Source: Trochalopteron elliotii (Eukaryota > Chordata > Aves > Passeriformes > Leiothrichidae). Taken from it: 64,000 nt of DNA. The position numbers were made by a program, and so were the translations under genes. Under the pieces are notes generated by a model that saw nothing but the letters and a program-made list of their open reading frames with translations, searched no databases and was not told where the DNA came from. The stretch lies in NCBI GenBank assembly GCA_024734555.1, contig JANPWX010000548.1:1878482-1942481 (forward strand). The letters are read 5' to 3'. Below, one piece after another: positions 1 through 15,000 of the stretch; the first letter of the stretch is position 1, and the number at the start of each line of letters is the position of its first letter.

Positions 1-3000
1 ACTCACAACCTATTAGGAAAGCAATGTTTTTTTTCCCTTCTAGAACTGTGTATTCCAAGAGAAGATTTTCCAAAAGTGCCATGTAAGTGAAAATATGCTC
101 TGCTTAAAAGCCATTTCAGTGATTGGTGTGGGTTTCCTATTACAGTGACATGTGCTTTGGGGGTTTATGGTCGAGAGAACTCTCTGATGAAGTGGCATGG
201 CTTGGTTCCCTGGAAGGCTCACACATGGAACACTTTAAACTCCAACCACTCCATTCAAAGCAGTGGCTGAAAGCTCCATCTCATCCCCTATGGGAAGAGA
301 CAATTTTTCCTCTTTTCTGTCCACGTGAGCAAGAGAAAACTGAGCACAGGCAAAGGGATGGAGAATGCAGCAGAGGCAGACTTCTTTTTGCTTCTCTCCA
401 TCCTGCCAGGTAATCTTCTACCCTGCCTGGGCTTTGAATGTTCGTCCTGAGCTCCAGCAAGGAGTTCATTCCTTAGGAAACTTGCAGAGCTGATGCTGTT
501 GTACACTACAACAATACAAGACTCCAACTTTAGAAGGTTGAAAACAACTTCTTTATTTTTGGGATGTGTCTCTTTTATATACTATCTTACACAGACCAAT
601 TTGATTGGTGAAACAAAGACAAACTTCTTCAATCACATTGGTCAGACCAGAGGGACATCAAGAAGAAGTCCCTCCTAGGGAAAAGAATGTAAATATGATA
701 CAGTTATAAAAACATTTTTTTTGTTTACAGAAAATTCTCTGGGAAAAGAAGTTCAGAAAACCAAAACATCTCAGGCACAAACCAGGACTACACGGAGCAG
801 CGTTGACTTGCAGTGGTTTTCTCGAGGCAGCTGTCACTTTCAGCAGTGCCACTGTTATTTACATTTGTCACGTGCTAAATTGATCCGTTTTCCCAACCTT
901 TGCTTTGCCAGGTCAGGTGAAAGGGACAGCCTGATATGTGGAAGTTACAGTCCTGGAGTAAAAAGTCAGAGGGTAAAATTCCAGTTTCATTGGTTTAACG
1001 TGGAACTTGTGTCCCTTTGCCTTAAGCAAACCCTATCCCAACAATGAGGACAGTGCCAACGTGCTGCACCAGGCAGGGTACAGGACCTGTCCCGTGTCAT
1101 TCCCATCCAGCAACTGAGAATTCCTGTGAAGAACTGATGTGTCATAGCCCCACAGCTCCCTGGGTCGGATTCCTTACACTTCATAGCTCTCCAGCATAGT
1201 GTTCTCAAACATCAGCCAATTCACATTAATAGAACACTTTCATGTGATCCAGGGAGAAAGGGGATCCACACACCAGCTAGGAGGGAAGGAGTGCAGAAGG
1301 TTATAAAAATCAGGGACAGAGTGGTGCATTTTCATTTTTAGTGTAGAGGAAAATTGGGTAAGTAATTTTTCATGAGTTCTTTACATTTTAAAATGTCTAG
1401 ACTCAAAACAGTTTACTAATTATGTTTTAGATGTTACAAAAAGGCAAAGGGAGTGTCTGACAAGTAAAAGATTTTTTTTCTGTGTACCAGAAAAAAAAAA
1501 GTGTCTCCTTTGAGGTTCTATAGTTTCATGATCTCTTGTATAACTTGTTTTACAATCCCATACCCTATATAGTGTGTCTACAGGATGATGTCTTGTTTAG
1601 TCAGTATCTAAGACCTAGAGACTGATCATTAAATGTGCATGTCCTAAAATAGCTGTTTTAAAAACAAGTTACAACATTACAGACTGTCATAACTATTTGC
1701 AAATGCTGGAGTTGTTAAATGTGGCTCTCTTCCAATAGTTCTTTTTTTCTTTTTTTTTTCTTTTTTTTTTTTTTTCAGAAACAGTTCTAAGGGTTTGTGT
1801 CAGTAAGGATTGCTTGTTGTTTTGAAGTTGCCATGTAACAACAAGAATGTGTGTTTTTCATGCAGAATTTCAGGGATGAAATGAGCTGGCTGCTCACTAG
1901 ACAGATTATGCAGATGTTTGGTGATGTTCTTAAGTGGGAACTGTCTACGATGTTTTGTCTTTCATGCATAACAAAGTTTGTTTCAAGCCTTTAAACACAA
2001 CACTGAGCAGTTGTAGGTACAATATTGCCTCTGGTGACCCAAAACTTACAGATCTTCAGGTAGCTGAAGTTACTTCCAGTCTTGCCCACTAGGAGAACCA
2101 ATTAAATCAAAATAAGATTAGCAAAAATTTAATTGTTACTACTTTTTAACATCGATGACATGATTTTGAAATCTGTTGTCAATGTGTAAGTCCTTGGTCA
2201 CTTCAGTTATTTCTGGATTTTATTATTGAGCAGGGTTTATATTATCATCATGCTTTGGAAACTGTTTTCCAAGTTTAAAAAGATGGGTTTATCTTCAGGC
2301 AAAACTAACTTATTGACAGGCACAGGATGACAATGGCGGGCATGCTTCTATCTGTATTATAAAGCAGATATTTCCCACAAAATCTGATCTTACCTTAAAA
2401 ATAGAGTGGTTTTAGCTTGAATTTTGTCCTTGTGATTCAATTATTCAGGATCAAGCTGCTAACTACCTTGGAGTAGACTTTTTTCCCTTTACACAGCCCA
2501 AAAAGATGGATTGGAAACCTCCAATATACATATAGGAGTTAAAAAAAAATCCATCCCTTCATGTCAAAATGTTTTCATTCTAGATTCAAAGTTTAATTCA
2601 ATGCTAATACATGTACTCTATAAATCTTCTTTTACAAGGATTTTGGACAGGAAAAAGTGCTGGTAGTTGACCAGAAAAGTCAGATGGGCCTAGGGGTAGA
2701 TGATCTAATCCTCACTGGCTTGTTTTTAATTAACCTGACATCTGCATCTCCCTCTGCATCTGCATCACAGGCAGTCATTTTTCCATCTCTAAGGCAGAGC
2801 CCTGTGACAATGACAGCCTTGGGTCTCCTGGCCTAAGGAGATCAGTAGGCACTTTGCACATGCATGGATTACCTAGTTAGTGTTTCCATCAAGCATTTGA
2901 ACAGTCTGTGGGAGGCAACCTAGTCTGGGGAAAAGCCAATCTAAGCTGATCTAAGTTACATTAAAGTTGGGGTTTTACCAGTAAAATCCATAACAAGTTT

Positions 3001-6000
3001 GAAAAGAGTAACATTTTACTCTGCTTCTATGATCTAGGCTTAATGCTAAATGAATGGCTTAAGTGCAGTTAATTGATTCCACATTTAATTGAGGAAACTA
3101 ATGGTTTGAAGAGCTGCACTGCTGACAGCCAGGATAAGGGTTGAGCCATCAGAGATTATAATTTTTATTTTTCTTGACATAATCCTTTTTAAGTACTGTG
3201 TTCTAGAAATCACATGGTGAAACAAAGTTTGATTTAAGTTTTGTATGTTTTCATTATAAGCTCTTTAATGCAGGATCCTATGAAAATACAGCAGTTGGTC
3301 AAGATCCATATACAGCATATGCAAGCCCCAGCAAGCTTGACAAAATACTGAACTATATATTCTTGCCAAATTAAATTTGTCATTAAATGCTAGTTAGGAC
3401 TTGACAGACTCATTTACTTCTCTAGTTTCTCAGCAAGCAAAAGATCTAGCCAGTACTCTTTATTCTTGGGCAAAACCAAGCTTCAGCCATCTCTGAGTCC
3501 TTGCAAATGGATTCAGATATTTATATTTGTTTGCTTCATGTGTAAACAGTAGTGTGCTGCGGGGAGTTTTGTAGGACTTTAATGGGTCTGTGCATAAATA
3601 AAAGGTAAGAATGATTTATTTTATTACCTAGATGAAATCTGCTTTTCTGAGTATAAGTAATCAGAAAAAAATTGCTGGTTCATGGCAACCTGACTGGGTG
3701 AAACCAGTTTTTTCTTGCTACCAAAACATAACATGATTAAAATAGTGCTATTATTTTTGTTTTGATATGAACAGCTGCCATATTTTCTACAGGAATATTT
3801 TAGAAGGGAGCAAGACCAGTAGAATTGTGAGTAAGAAAGCAGGATGATGAGATAATCTCCCTAGAAACAATGAAATAAACCAGAAAACTTTATCAGTGAA
3901 CCAACACCATAAATGTTTCCGCAGAACAGATCTGAGGAATTGACCAACTGAGACAAGCTAATTCCTTGGTAAATGTTATTTCAGAATATTTTGTCCCATT
4001 CCCAAAATGTGTTTCCTCCAGCAGACCTGTAAAAAAAAAATACCTCTTTTGGGGAGATACTAAAATAGGGCAGGATTTGTTCCTTAGCTCTGTTTTCTGT
4101 GATCCTGTGAAGTGTCAGCCAAACAGCACCATTTCTGTGCACTGAAGGTTCACTGTCAGTTTTTCACAAACCCTCCAAAAAAGGCAGAGAGGGTCCTTCT
4201 AGATCTTCTGAAGCACAAACAATTTTTGATGTTGACAAACTGTCATCGTGAGCAATTCCTGGTTAAAGCCAGAAACACAATTGCTGCAGTAAGGGAAGGG
4301 GGGGGAAAAGTACAAAGAAGTTGTTTGTGAGCATCAAAATCCCAGTTTTTACAGCACAGCTTCATAAATCTGCAGGTTTTGACCTTATCTGCCTAGATTT
4401 TAATGTGTGTTTTTAGCAAGAATTCTCCAGCACTTCAGGGAGATGTGTGTGCTCCATTATGCAAAGCTGTCAGTTCTAGCAGCAGTGTCATCTGTTGCCT
4501 GTATTTTTGTGTCTGTGTTTTATATCTTCAGCTTATTGATACTATTGAAAATAGGGTAATTATTAGTATCTGTTGTGATAAGTTGCATGCCTGCTTTTTA
4601 CATTGCCTGTTACTCAGAGGTTCCCTGCAACTTGCAACTGTAAACCGAAAATTATACTTAACCACTTTCTTGATGAGAAAGACCTGATTTTAGCCACACT
4701 TTTGGAGCATTGCAGAGTTTTATTGAACCCATATGAAAATCTCTCCGTGATACAAGGGGCAGGAGGTTTAAATTCATGGTCTACATAAAGTGGGGGGGAG
4801 GGGTTCTGGTTCTTTTTGGTAGACTCATGAATCACACAATGCTCACACCAAGGGGTGAAATGTGTCAGGAGCACTGACCATGGAAATATTCTTGCATTCT
4901 AATAAACGAGCCTCAACATTTCTTGATTGTCCTACATGCAATATTTAGTTCCTGCATGAAGACTCACCAGGCCAAAACAAACATATCAGTCATAGCACTA
5001 CTAAATAATTTCTACTGCTAAAAATATGTCAAAAGTTTCAGGAACTATGCTTGAGCCTTTTGCACTAATACATCGTACAGTCTCATAATATCATTTTGTG
5101 GCAAGTTCTGTTCTTACATGTGGAGTTTAAAGAGCTCAGAGTCAATCTATGGGCTATCACACTTTTCAGAGAAGAATATTACTCCTTTCTAAATGCACAG
5201 GACTTCACCAAGTAATCTTTAAGAGTTTACTCAAACAAGAGGAAAAGACATTTGGGTACAAGAAGGAACCTAAATCTTTATTCACGTGAACTTTAAACTG
5301 GACAAAAAACTGTAGGCCTTATTTTGTGCTCATTCCACTGACTTGAAATATGGTTAATATCCATATTTTGGTACTAGTGACTGGTACTTAGTTGCCTACA
5401 TGCTGTCATGGTTTCCTGTTTAAAGTAGAAATTTTCTATATTCCATGTTACAATCCCTGCTTAAAATGCCAGTGTAGTGCATAATAATGTGTAACAACTA
5501 TTTTGTGAGCCTGGTCTCCAGGGAACCCTCCCCAAACCAAAACTGACATTGAGTTAAGGTACTGTAAAGCCTGCAACTAGCATATTCCTTACTGATGATG
5601 AAATGCCAATGAAAAAAATACACCTGCAAATTAAGAGTGAACTTGTGAAACTGGATATTGTTCATATTAGTGGAAAATGAGAACATGAATATAAATAGTG
5701 GGGACCCAGCTGGAGAAGGCAATGAGTTATAAGAGTTTAAATCTGTCATTAGGTGAAGCTGATTAGGTTTAGGTCTGTCAGAAGGATGAAGAGTTGGGCC
5801 ATCTGTAACAGCAGTGAGCAGCTTAGGTAACTTTATCTCCACCAACCACCAGGGATCACCAGGACCACTTCCCACCAGCACAGCATTAGATCATCCTCTA
5901 AAAACACCATGGCCACAAAGGCAAACATCAAACACAGTCTAGAGGGGATAATGCAGCTCAGAAACCATTTGTTGTCTCCAGGTCATCATAAATACATGGA

Positions 6001-9000
6001 AGACTGGCTGTAACTGACTTCTCTCAACATTATTTTGCAATTCTGCTTAGTTGAATCAAAGGAATCAGGGGGAAAATAGTTTTATAATTTACATTCAGCT
6101 TAAACATTAATTCATTGCATTAGTTTTAACATGGTAACAGGTAGGAAACGATGGTAATGTCTGTAAGGAAGCATTCTTATTAGTATGGAATTATTATCCT
6201 TTGGAAAAAAGCACATAAAATTATTTTAGCCTTACTGTTGGGGTTTTTTAAAATTTATTTTTGATACCTTTGAGGATGATATTACTCTGCACAAAACTGT
6301 TCTTAGCTAATCTTACAAATAAGCCTGAGGAAGCATTTTGGTCCTGATTAGCCTTGAAATGTGATGGAGTCTTTTTGTGCAGGGTTAGATCATACTTAGA
6401 AAAGTCCATAATCCAGGGAATATTCCATGTAAAATTTAATCTCTTCTTTTAGAACAGTAATGCCAAATCAAACCAGTAATCATCTTCCTTCTGTATCGTT
6501 CTTCTGAGGGCTGAACACCAGCTGTACTTTCCTGCTTAGCCCAGGATTACACAACATAGTAACAGCCTGATCACTCAACTCCCCTGTGCCTCAATTTGTG
6601 CTTTTCTAAAATGTCAGCAGCATTCTCCTCCTGCTTTGTGAATCGGTGAGGAACTTGAACAAGCAATCCAACTAAATGCTTACAGTACATCTAAGTGTTG
6701 TGTTTACTTAATCTAACTATTTTCAAGGTGCAGAAGACTGAAGAAACTCGACAAATTTAGTTTCAAAGTAAATATTTTTCATCCAAACTTGGGAATCTTT
6801 GTAAACAACTTATGAGCACTACCTTGACTACAGTTTCAGAAGTCAGTGACTCAGTTCCCAGAGTTAGTCCTGCAAAAACCTAACACACTTGTTTGGACTG
6901 GAATATGAAATCTAACCCCTGTCTGGCTATTAACAAGTTGTCTTGATGTGCAGCTCTCCTGAGAGATTTATTTTCACAGCCTGCTCTCTCTACTGATAGA
7001 ACACAGCATTTCTGCAGTAAGAGTATTGACAACTGAAATACTCAATAGCTGAGTCTTTATCTAATTTATTCTCACTCAGTGATCTAACAGCTATCATGAC
7101 ATTATTAAAAACAGCCTCAGGCTAAAGGGCCTCTAACTGCAGATGAAGGATATAATCTGCATAAGATATCTGCATTTCTATATATATGTAATATATGCAT
7201 GTGTATATATGTGTGACTGTGTGGTACATGGCTATGTACCTGTGCTGTGTCAGCAGAAAGAAAGCCAATAAACATCCTCCCCTCAGCCCAAGGAGAGTCT
7301 CTGAGTGCTGGAAGCTTTCCAGGAGGCCAGGAACAGGTCCTCCTCTCCTGGGATATTTGTGTGGGCACAGAGGGTGTGTGAGCACAAAGCCCAGAAAGCA
7401 GCTGCAACCTGCCAACCCTGACATGTCAACACACACCTCAGGCCAGCAAAGTGGGAGATTAAATACCTCTGCCATCCACAGTGAGGGAGAGACAGTTGCT
7501 GGCAGCTGGTCCAGACCCCACAGCTAAAGCAGAACAAGCAGGAAGGAACCCTTTCCCCCCTGAGCAGCTTTAGATCTGCCTCTTCCCATCAGCTCTCAGA
7601 AAACCAGCCCCTGTGGCAACTCTGCTCTCCCTTGTGTTTCCACTGAGTCTCTTGGAGAAAGGGAGGAGAAAAAAGGGAATGCATGAAGAGAAGAAATAGG
7701 TAAACTCAGAAGGGAAAGCAGGAAAAATAATTTGAAGGAGGAAGGACCTGAAAAGGGGCAAGAAATAATTCATCTTGCATTCTTCCCAGGCCCTACATGT
7801 GCCTCTAGATGTGTTAAGCCAACTGATCCCATCTTGCTTCCTGCTCTGCCTCACATAACATGGATTTTTATCTCTCTGAGTTGTGTCCCACCATTCCCAG
7901 TGCTGAGACTGGACACCAGGGCAGGCAGACCAGCTCGAGGAGCAAAGAGCAGGTTCTGAAAAATCCTCCCCTCACATCAGATCTCCCACTGCTACTTTCA
8001 GAATTTTGCCCCAAGTCAGAGGGCATGTTCTTCCTGCCTCAGCTGTGAGGTTTTGGAACAGAAATTCCTCACCTTGACTGAATGACTGTTTGCATTTAGA
8101 GTGTGAAAACACATGTAAACTTTGTCAAGTTGGCTATGGACCTGACTTACACAGTCATATATGTCTCATAATACAAGTGTTGGGGAAATATTGTTCATTA
8201 GCTGTTTATAAAAGGCCAGCAGTAATAATAAGAAAATATTTTTTCAATCCTGCAAAATGATAGGCGTAGATTTGATGCCTTGGGAAAGCTGACCTGGAGC
8301 AGAGACTGGACAGAGCTGGAGAATAAAGTAGATATTTATTGAAAGGCCTTTAGACTACACCTTGGGGAGGACAAGAGCCTGGCCAGGGCTACACCCAAGG
8401 TGGACCCAAAATGGTCACAAAATGGCTAACGGGTCACAAGGTTTTACACTTTTATAATTTTTGGTCCATTTGCATATTGGGGTTTAGTTGTCCAATTCCA
8501 GCTTCAGGTTGTGAGGTCCCATCCGTCTTGTTCCTCCCTTCAGCCCACCCTTGTTTTTGGGCCCAAAAGTTGTACTCATTTTCCTTGGTCTTCAGCAGGA
8601 AAAGGATTTGTTTGGTCTACCTACTCTGTGAAGAGCTGACTAACACTTAATATGAGGCTCAGAACTGCACCCCTGGGCAGCACAGAATCTGAAAACATGA
8701 AAGCTAAAACTTAAGGCTTCAGATTGACCAGGTGAGCTATGTAGGCCAGCTTCCCCTATAGCACCCAAGCCCTATTAGCTGGTGGTGGTGTTCAGAACTT
8801 AAATAGGAATCTGTGTCCAGCTCTCCATAGCTGGAATGTGCATGTGGACATGGAGAGAGAGCCAGTGCAGAGAGCTCTGTGTTTCGTCTGAATCCACAGC
8901 CTCCCCACTGACTGAAGTGCTGCATATGGAATCTGGTGAAAAACTGCTGGTATAAATGTGGTTTGGAAAGAGAAATGTTCCAACACTTGGATAGTCTTAT

Positions 9001-12000
9001 TTGGATCATATATATTTTATGAAAAACTTTTGGCATCACTTTTACGGACTAAGCCCTGTGCAGTACTTTGACATCTGCAACCAGTGCAGCAGAAGGGAAT
9101 GTACGTGACTTGAAAACATTTAATGCTCATTGCACGAGGGAAAGATTATTGAGATCCACAGATGTAGGCATTGAGCACCATTTTAGGCACCCTGAGGTGG
9201 CCATGACATCCTCATGGTACTAGCAGATAAAATACAAAATTATCTGAGACCCATGTCTTCCAGAGAGGCAGTTAAGGAATAAATAGAATACAACAAAATC
9301 ACACTTAAGGTTCCCATAATCACTTTTATTTATTATTGCTTGAAACTATATCGTATTAGGAAAGTTCCGTTAAGAGTGGAAATTATAGACTTCCTTTTTT
9401 CAGCTGGGAAAATATTACTAGATAGAAAGTAAACCAAAATTATTTAGCACCCCCATGTTTCCTTAGGAAGGGCACCTCCTGATGGAGGTTCCAATAGCAA
9501 ATTTCAGCAGAATCTGGTAACTGGAGCATGCTGAGGAAGCCAAGGGCCAACATCTTTGTTCTGCCACTCGGTAAGCTTTATAACCTTGGGCAAATCCATT
9601 AATCTCCAAAGAAATATGTGCCTTCTTCTGCACTTTTGTGTCATAAAACATAACTTAAACATGTGAAGGGTGCAGGAGTGCCCTGAAGTGCCACATGGGG
9701 CTGATTAGAAGCAATGGAAGTATGTCATCAATTGGATTTTTCCAGGCCAGGTTGTCATCCTGACTGAAAATTAGCCAGAAATGGGAATAATAATTTTTAA
9801 CTTTCATAACCTGTTTTTTAAAACATGCTTTCATGTCTTAGAGGCAGGTAATTCAGCATCCCTGTTTCTTTTCTTTCACACTTTGTACATGAAGTGGAAC
9901 ACATCAGCCAAGGCTGGGCTGCATCCTCTGCTATCCTCTGAACCTCAGTCCTACATGGGCTCAGTGATGTGATCTCCACAGGCAGTTTCTGGTTCTCTTG
10001 GGGGAAGGGCACGAAAATACCATTTCACAACTCTCACAAAAATCCAGCTCAGCTTTCCGTTGCCAAGCGACATCACGGCTCCACAGCAGATCCAGCTGCT
10101 GATGTTACTAAGCAACATCCTTCCCATCAAGTTGTGCACTTGAAAATCATGCCTTGTTTATTAATTCTCATGATGGGTTATGGTTTGCCCCCCGCCACAT
10201 CTTGGTATTTGCTCTTCTAGAATTTGTGAGAAAGCAAAAGCTGAAGGACTGGCATGGGTCAGTCGTTCCTGCAGATCTCTGTGATGTTGTTGGAATATGC
10301 AGAAATTGCGAATGGTTTCGCACTGTTACATCAAGACTGGAGAAGAGTAAAATTCTGAAGACCTCCCCTTTCTTCTCTTTCCTATGGGAATAGCTGGTAT
10401 GCTCAGTGCCTCAGCAGAGCTTTGCAATGCTTTATGTGTAATATCAATCACATGAAAGTAAGGAACATAAAACATTTTGTCCTAAATTGGCAGTATTTGT
10501 GCCATAAAGTAAAATGACCTCAAACTAAATTGTCTTCTGCAAATATCTAAGGTAGCATGTCTTCAATATACAGGAAACTCCCATATCTGTGTAGTGTGTG
10601 GTTGGTAAGTGTACCCAATACTGTATATATTGGGATTAAATTTGATCACTTGTGACAAATTATTTGGCTCTTACTGAAATACTTAACTTATTAACTCACT
10701 ACATAGCTTACCTTTAAGTCTGAGCTGTATTTTCCCCTAGTTTGAGCCTTCCAGTCCTCCTGGATTAAATCCTATATTGATCAAGAAAAGACAGTCTCTC
10801 CCTGGATGAGCCTGAAGTGTGGACGAGGAACCACAGGGGAAATTCCAGCAAACAAGAGTAAAGCAGCCCAATGTGAGTACTTCTTCCCCCACCAATTCCA
10901 TCATAAAATCAAAGAGAATAAATAGAGACATCAGAGCATGTGGAATTCTCTCAGAGCTGGTGGTTTACACTTCATACTGGAACAGAGCAGAAGATCGGCC
11001 TCTGCAAAGGTGGGAACAGCCTGCAGTGAAGAAGGGCTGCTTGGGATAGATGGGATAGAAGTGAATTAGTGAATCCTAATTTAGACACAAGAGTGGGTCA
11101 GAAAATTGACCCAAAGGTAGAGTGCCAGTACTGTCAGTCAGGGCTGTTGTAGGCCCAGGGATCAGAGCACAGGGTGGCTGTGTTGGTGTCACTGCCCTCA
11201 TTTCACAGGGATCACAGTTCTGGCACCAGTGCAGGAGTTGCATGTGTGGCTTTGCAAACCTTACACAACTTAGCCAAACAGAGGGATTCTGCTTTGCATG
11301 TATGTTGATAAAAATACACAATCAGAAATCATCATCTACAAATTACTGAAGGTTGTTTGTCCCAAGGTTTCTGCCAGACAATTGTTTTGCAAGGCAACTT
11401 CTTCACTTTCACTTTGTGGCATTTTCTGGCCTTAGCTTAGAAGTGGAATAGCCCCAAATGTGACTTCAGCTTGTTCTGATGAGGAAATAATGCAGCTAGC
11501 AGAAGTGAAGGTGTATTACCAGGCCTGTGTTTTCCTGAGCTCCCACGGGATCCCTGCTCTTAAATTCATGGCAGAGAGTCTAAACAAAAAGCATTGCATA
11601 ATTTGTTGTCTATAAGAGAATCAATTGTGCAATGGCCACGCTTTGTTTTTAAGAAAGAGCACACTAAAATTTTGAATTAATGAACTTCAGATTTACTGGA
11701 TTCTGAACTGGGCAGGGGAGACCAGAGAATGCTTAGATCACCAACTTCATAAAAAGAAGAAAGATTTAAAAGGCAGGGCTATTCATGTAGCCCTTGATCT
11801 TGCAACTGTGCATTCCAACTCATCACAGGCTTTATGTTTCCAAGTCAGGAGTTTATAGACCAAGATTTTGTGGAACAAAAGTCAGCAGAGAACGTATTGC
11901 TGCCCTATGAAATCCTGCCTTTTAGCCATGTCAGATATGACTTTTGCATGCTGGATTCAGCAATGCTGCCTCACACTCTTTGGGATGCAATAAACCACAG

Positions 12001-15000
12001 TGGACCATTCCTTTGGTTTGTGGCCCCAGAAAGCACCACGGGTGCTTACAGAAACTCGTTAATCCCTTGGAGTTGCCACTAATGATAAATATTCTGTCTT
12101 TGGTTACCAGCTGTGTTTCTGAGCACCCCTTTGTGGAAGCATTGCTGGAAGGACAATCAGAGTTAATAATAACAATTAGCTCTCCCATAAACCAGTACTT
12201 CTTGCAACATCACATTTCAAAGGGTTTTTGTCACATCTCCACCCTTCAGGATGATTAAATGGGAAATGATTCACCATAACCTGAACAGAGACATCAACAT
12301 CTGCTAGCAGGTATTTCTGACAGCTTTCAAAGGTAATACAAGAAAATTAAAGATGAGCTCAAACATATAAACAAACCTGGACACAAAATGCAGAATAGAT
12401 ATTCCCCCCAATGCTAATTTTCCCTTGAAAACAACACATGCCTAACTCCAGTGTGTTATTGACACTGAACACTGAAAAATTCACTGAACAAGCACTGCTT
12501 ATACCACAAGCCAAGAAACGGTAGAAGTGAAATATGTTTGACCCAAAATCGACGTTCTCTGGGGTTGTTTTTGTGAAAAAACATTAGTGCTGGATTTATG
12601 GCACTCAGAGAGCCTGGCAGGAGCAGGGGGAGGCTGGGCTCGGGAGGTGTAACTTGTTTTCTTTCTCGCCTGGGGTGGAGGCAAGTTGGTTGTTGAGCAG
12701 GTTATGAAGGTGGGTCCCGCAGAGGAAAGCCTACATTTCATCAGTCTGAGGAGAAGTAGGAGGAAAATCAGGTGAAAACTGGTGGGGTGAAGATGGAAGG
12801 AATGTTTGAAGACCCACTCTAAAAGCCTCAGTGAAGCCAAAGGTGCCAGATAAATGTGGGAATGTAAGTCCAACGTTAAACATCCTCTTGTTTTCTTTCA
12901 GGAGAGCAGTTGCTCAGCTCAAAAGTCTCTGCAGGCTGAACAGACCAATTTGGTACCAGTGAGCTGGTTTTGAGATATGTAGTGCTCAAATAATTTCAAT
13001 AATGACATGTAAATTGTAAAAGATACCATAGACGATGAAGATTATCTTTTGGTTAACCTATGTTATATTTAATGGATGGATTTTTAGCATGTTTGTAATG
13101 TTTATTTGGAAGCCTATACATATGAATGATAAAGTGCTTGTAGTTTGCAAGCTAAGTAATGCTTGTGCATTGAATGATTTAGAAATAATGTATGTAAAAA
13201 GGATTACAGTGACACTGTAATCTAAAAAATTATCTTAGCACTCGGCAATGTAATTCACACTTTAATATCATTATCGCTTGTTTCATTATTGGAGAATCTG
13301 TAATGTCTTTATTTCCTATTTGTGACATTTATCTTCATTATTAAGCAGATGGTAATGTGAGAATTGTGTGAAAATTGTGAAATTTCATGCTCCAGGGAAG
13401 GAAAAGAGTGGGTAGACAATATGATACGATGTGTTAGTGGAGATTTCTGACAGCTGGCACTTCTGCTGTGCTCTTGTCATTTTCTACTTTGATTTCTGAG
13501 CATTTTAATAAGAAAACTGTAAATAAAGTATTGTTATCTTTCAACTCAATATTAGAACCTTGGCCTCTATTAGCAGTTGCTGTCCTTAGCAGTCAGTATA
13601 GCTGAGCTGGTGCAGAAATATTGACAGTATATTATGCACTGGAGTGAAATTACTCTAAAATAAATGGGACACCATTGTTACACACATTGGCTAATCTATT
13701 TTAGAACTTGATGAGCAAAGTCTGCATTTTGGACAATTGAACTACAAGACCCCACCCCCAATTAACTAAACAACTCCCTGGGGATTTGGGAAGAGTTTCA
13801 TTCATTCCCCAGTTTATGTTATTACTGCAAGTGCTTGTGAGGGGACAATTTAGAGACCTCTGAATTTTCAGGTGTTTTCACATGATGTCTGTAGGGATAG
13901 AGAGAGATAAGATAGAGAAAGACCTGGGAAGAGAAAAGCTTGGCAGGTCAGGGGAGCAGAAATGCCACAATATTCACTCTTAAAGAATTGAGGGAACCAC
14001 ATCGCTATAGTGGAGTTATTCTTCCCCTCCTGTGCATTTAAACCTTAGTCAGCAGCTCTAACAGTGTGAGAATGTTTTATTATATCAATTAATACTCAAA
14101 ATATTATAATCCTAATGTGTTGTCTTGGAACATTTCACTGGGCTGAGACTGGGAAGGTTGGTCAGTGTACATTGCTCCATGATGGAGTATTTCATACTTG
14201 GGGAGCAGTGATTCTGAAGATGTTATAGCCAGTCTTCAGTGTAGCCCAGAACTGTTTTAAAAACAGTTTCAAAACTGTTTAAAGCAGGAGAGGATTTGGC
14301 AGCAATCTCAGCAGATAAAACCTCACGTTGCTAATTAATCACTGGAAGTACAATCCTGGCCCCAGTGATTTCAACAGGAGCAAGTTCAAGCACTGCTGGA
14401 TCCCCTGAAGACAATCAAGTTTAAACAGAACAGAGCTTAAGAGCACAACACCAAACTTCTCTCTCCCCAAGCCTCCTGTGAAGAAAAATAATATTTTAAG
14501 TTCTAAAAAATGTACTGAAGTAATAAGTAACAGCATTCCCTAGGAGCTTGTATGGTTTCCCTGGCATTCAAAGTGCTATCTCCCTTTTACAGCCTGACTT
14601 TAATGGAGTTTTTCTTGACACATGAAGCAGACCAATCTCAAATTCTTTGGGAAAAAAACCTGAAGAGACTGTGCAATTTTCACCTATTCAGTAATACAAT
14701 AAATACAGTGAATTTCAATGCATGAGCCCCCAAATAAAATGTCCAGGACAAGAATGTCTGTAATTGAATCTCTGGTGTGGACTTTTGCTATTGAGTATCC
14801 TTTTCAAAAAAAATACAGAAATGAATGATGCCTGGGGAGACACCTAACTCTAGAACTGCTCAGAGATTTTTTTGAAATTAAATAATTAGAGCTGAACTAG
14901 TATAAAGCCAGTAGTAATTATGGTAGGCAGATCCTCTTAAGTCTAAAGAAGGTGTTGAGAACACAACATTGTAACAGAATAATGCCTAAGAAAAGCAGGG

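Noticed and set aside
12499..12873. 124-codon open frame on the minus strand
   Set aside because: No recognisable domain, no splice context, and no start or promoter signals.
12902..12952. Acceptor-like TTTTCTTTCAG followed by GTACCA, a possible small exon
   Set aside because: The donor is weak, there is no coding frame to test, and such pairs are frequent by chance.
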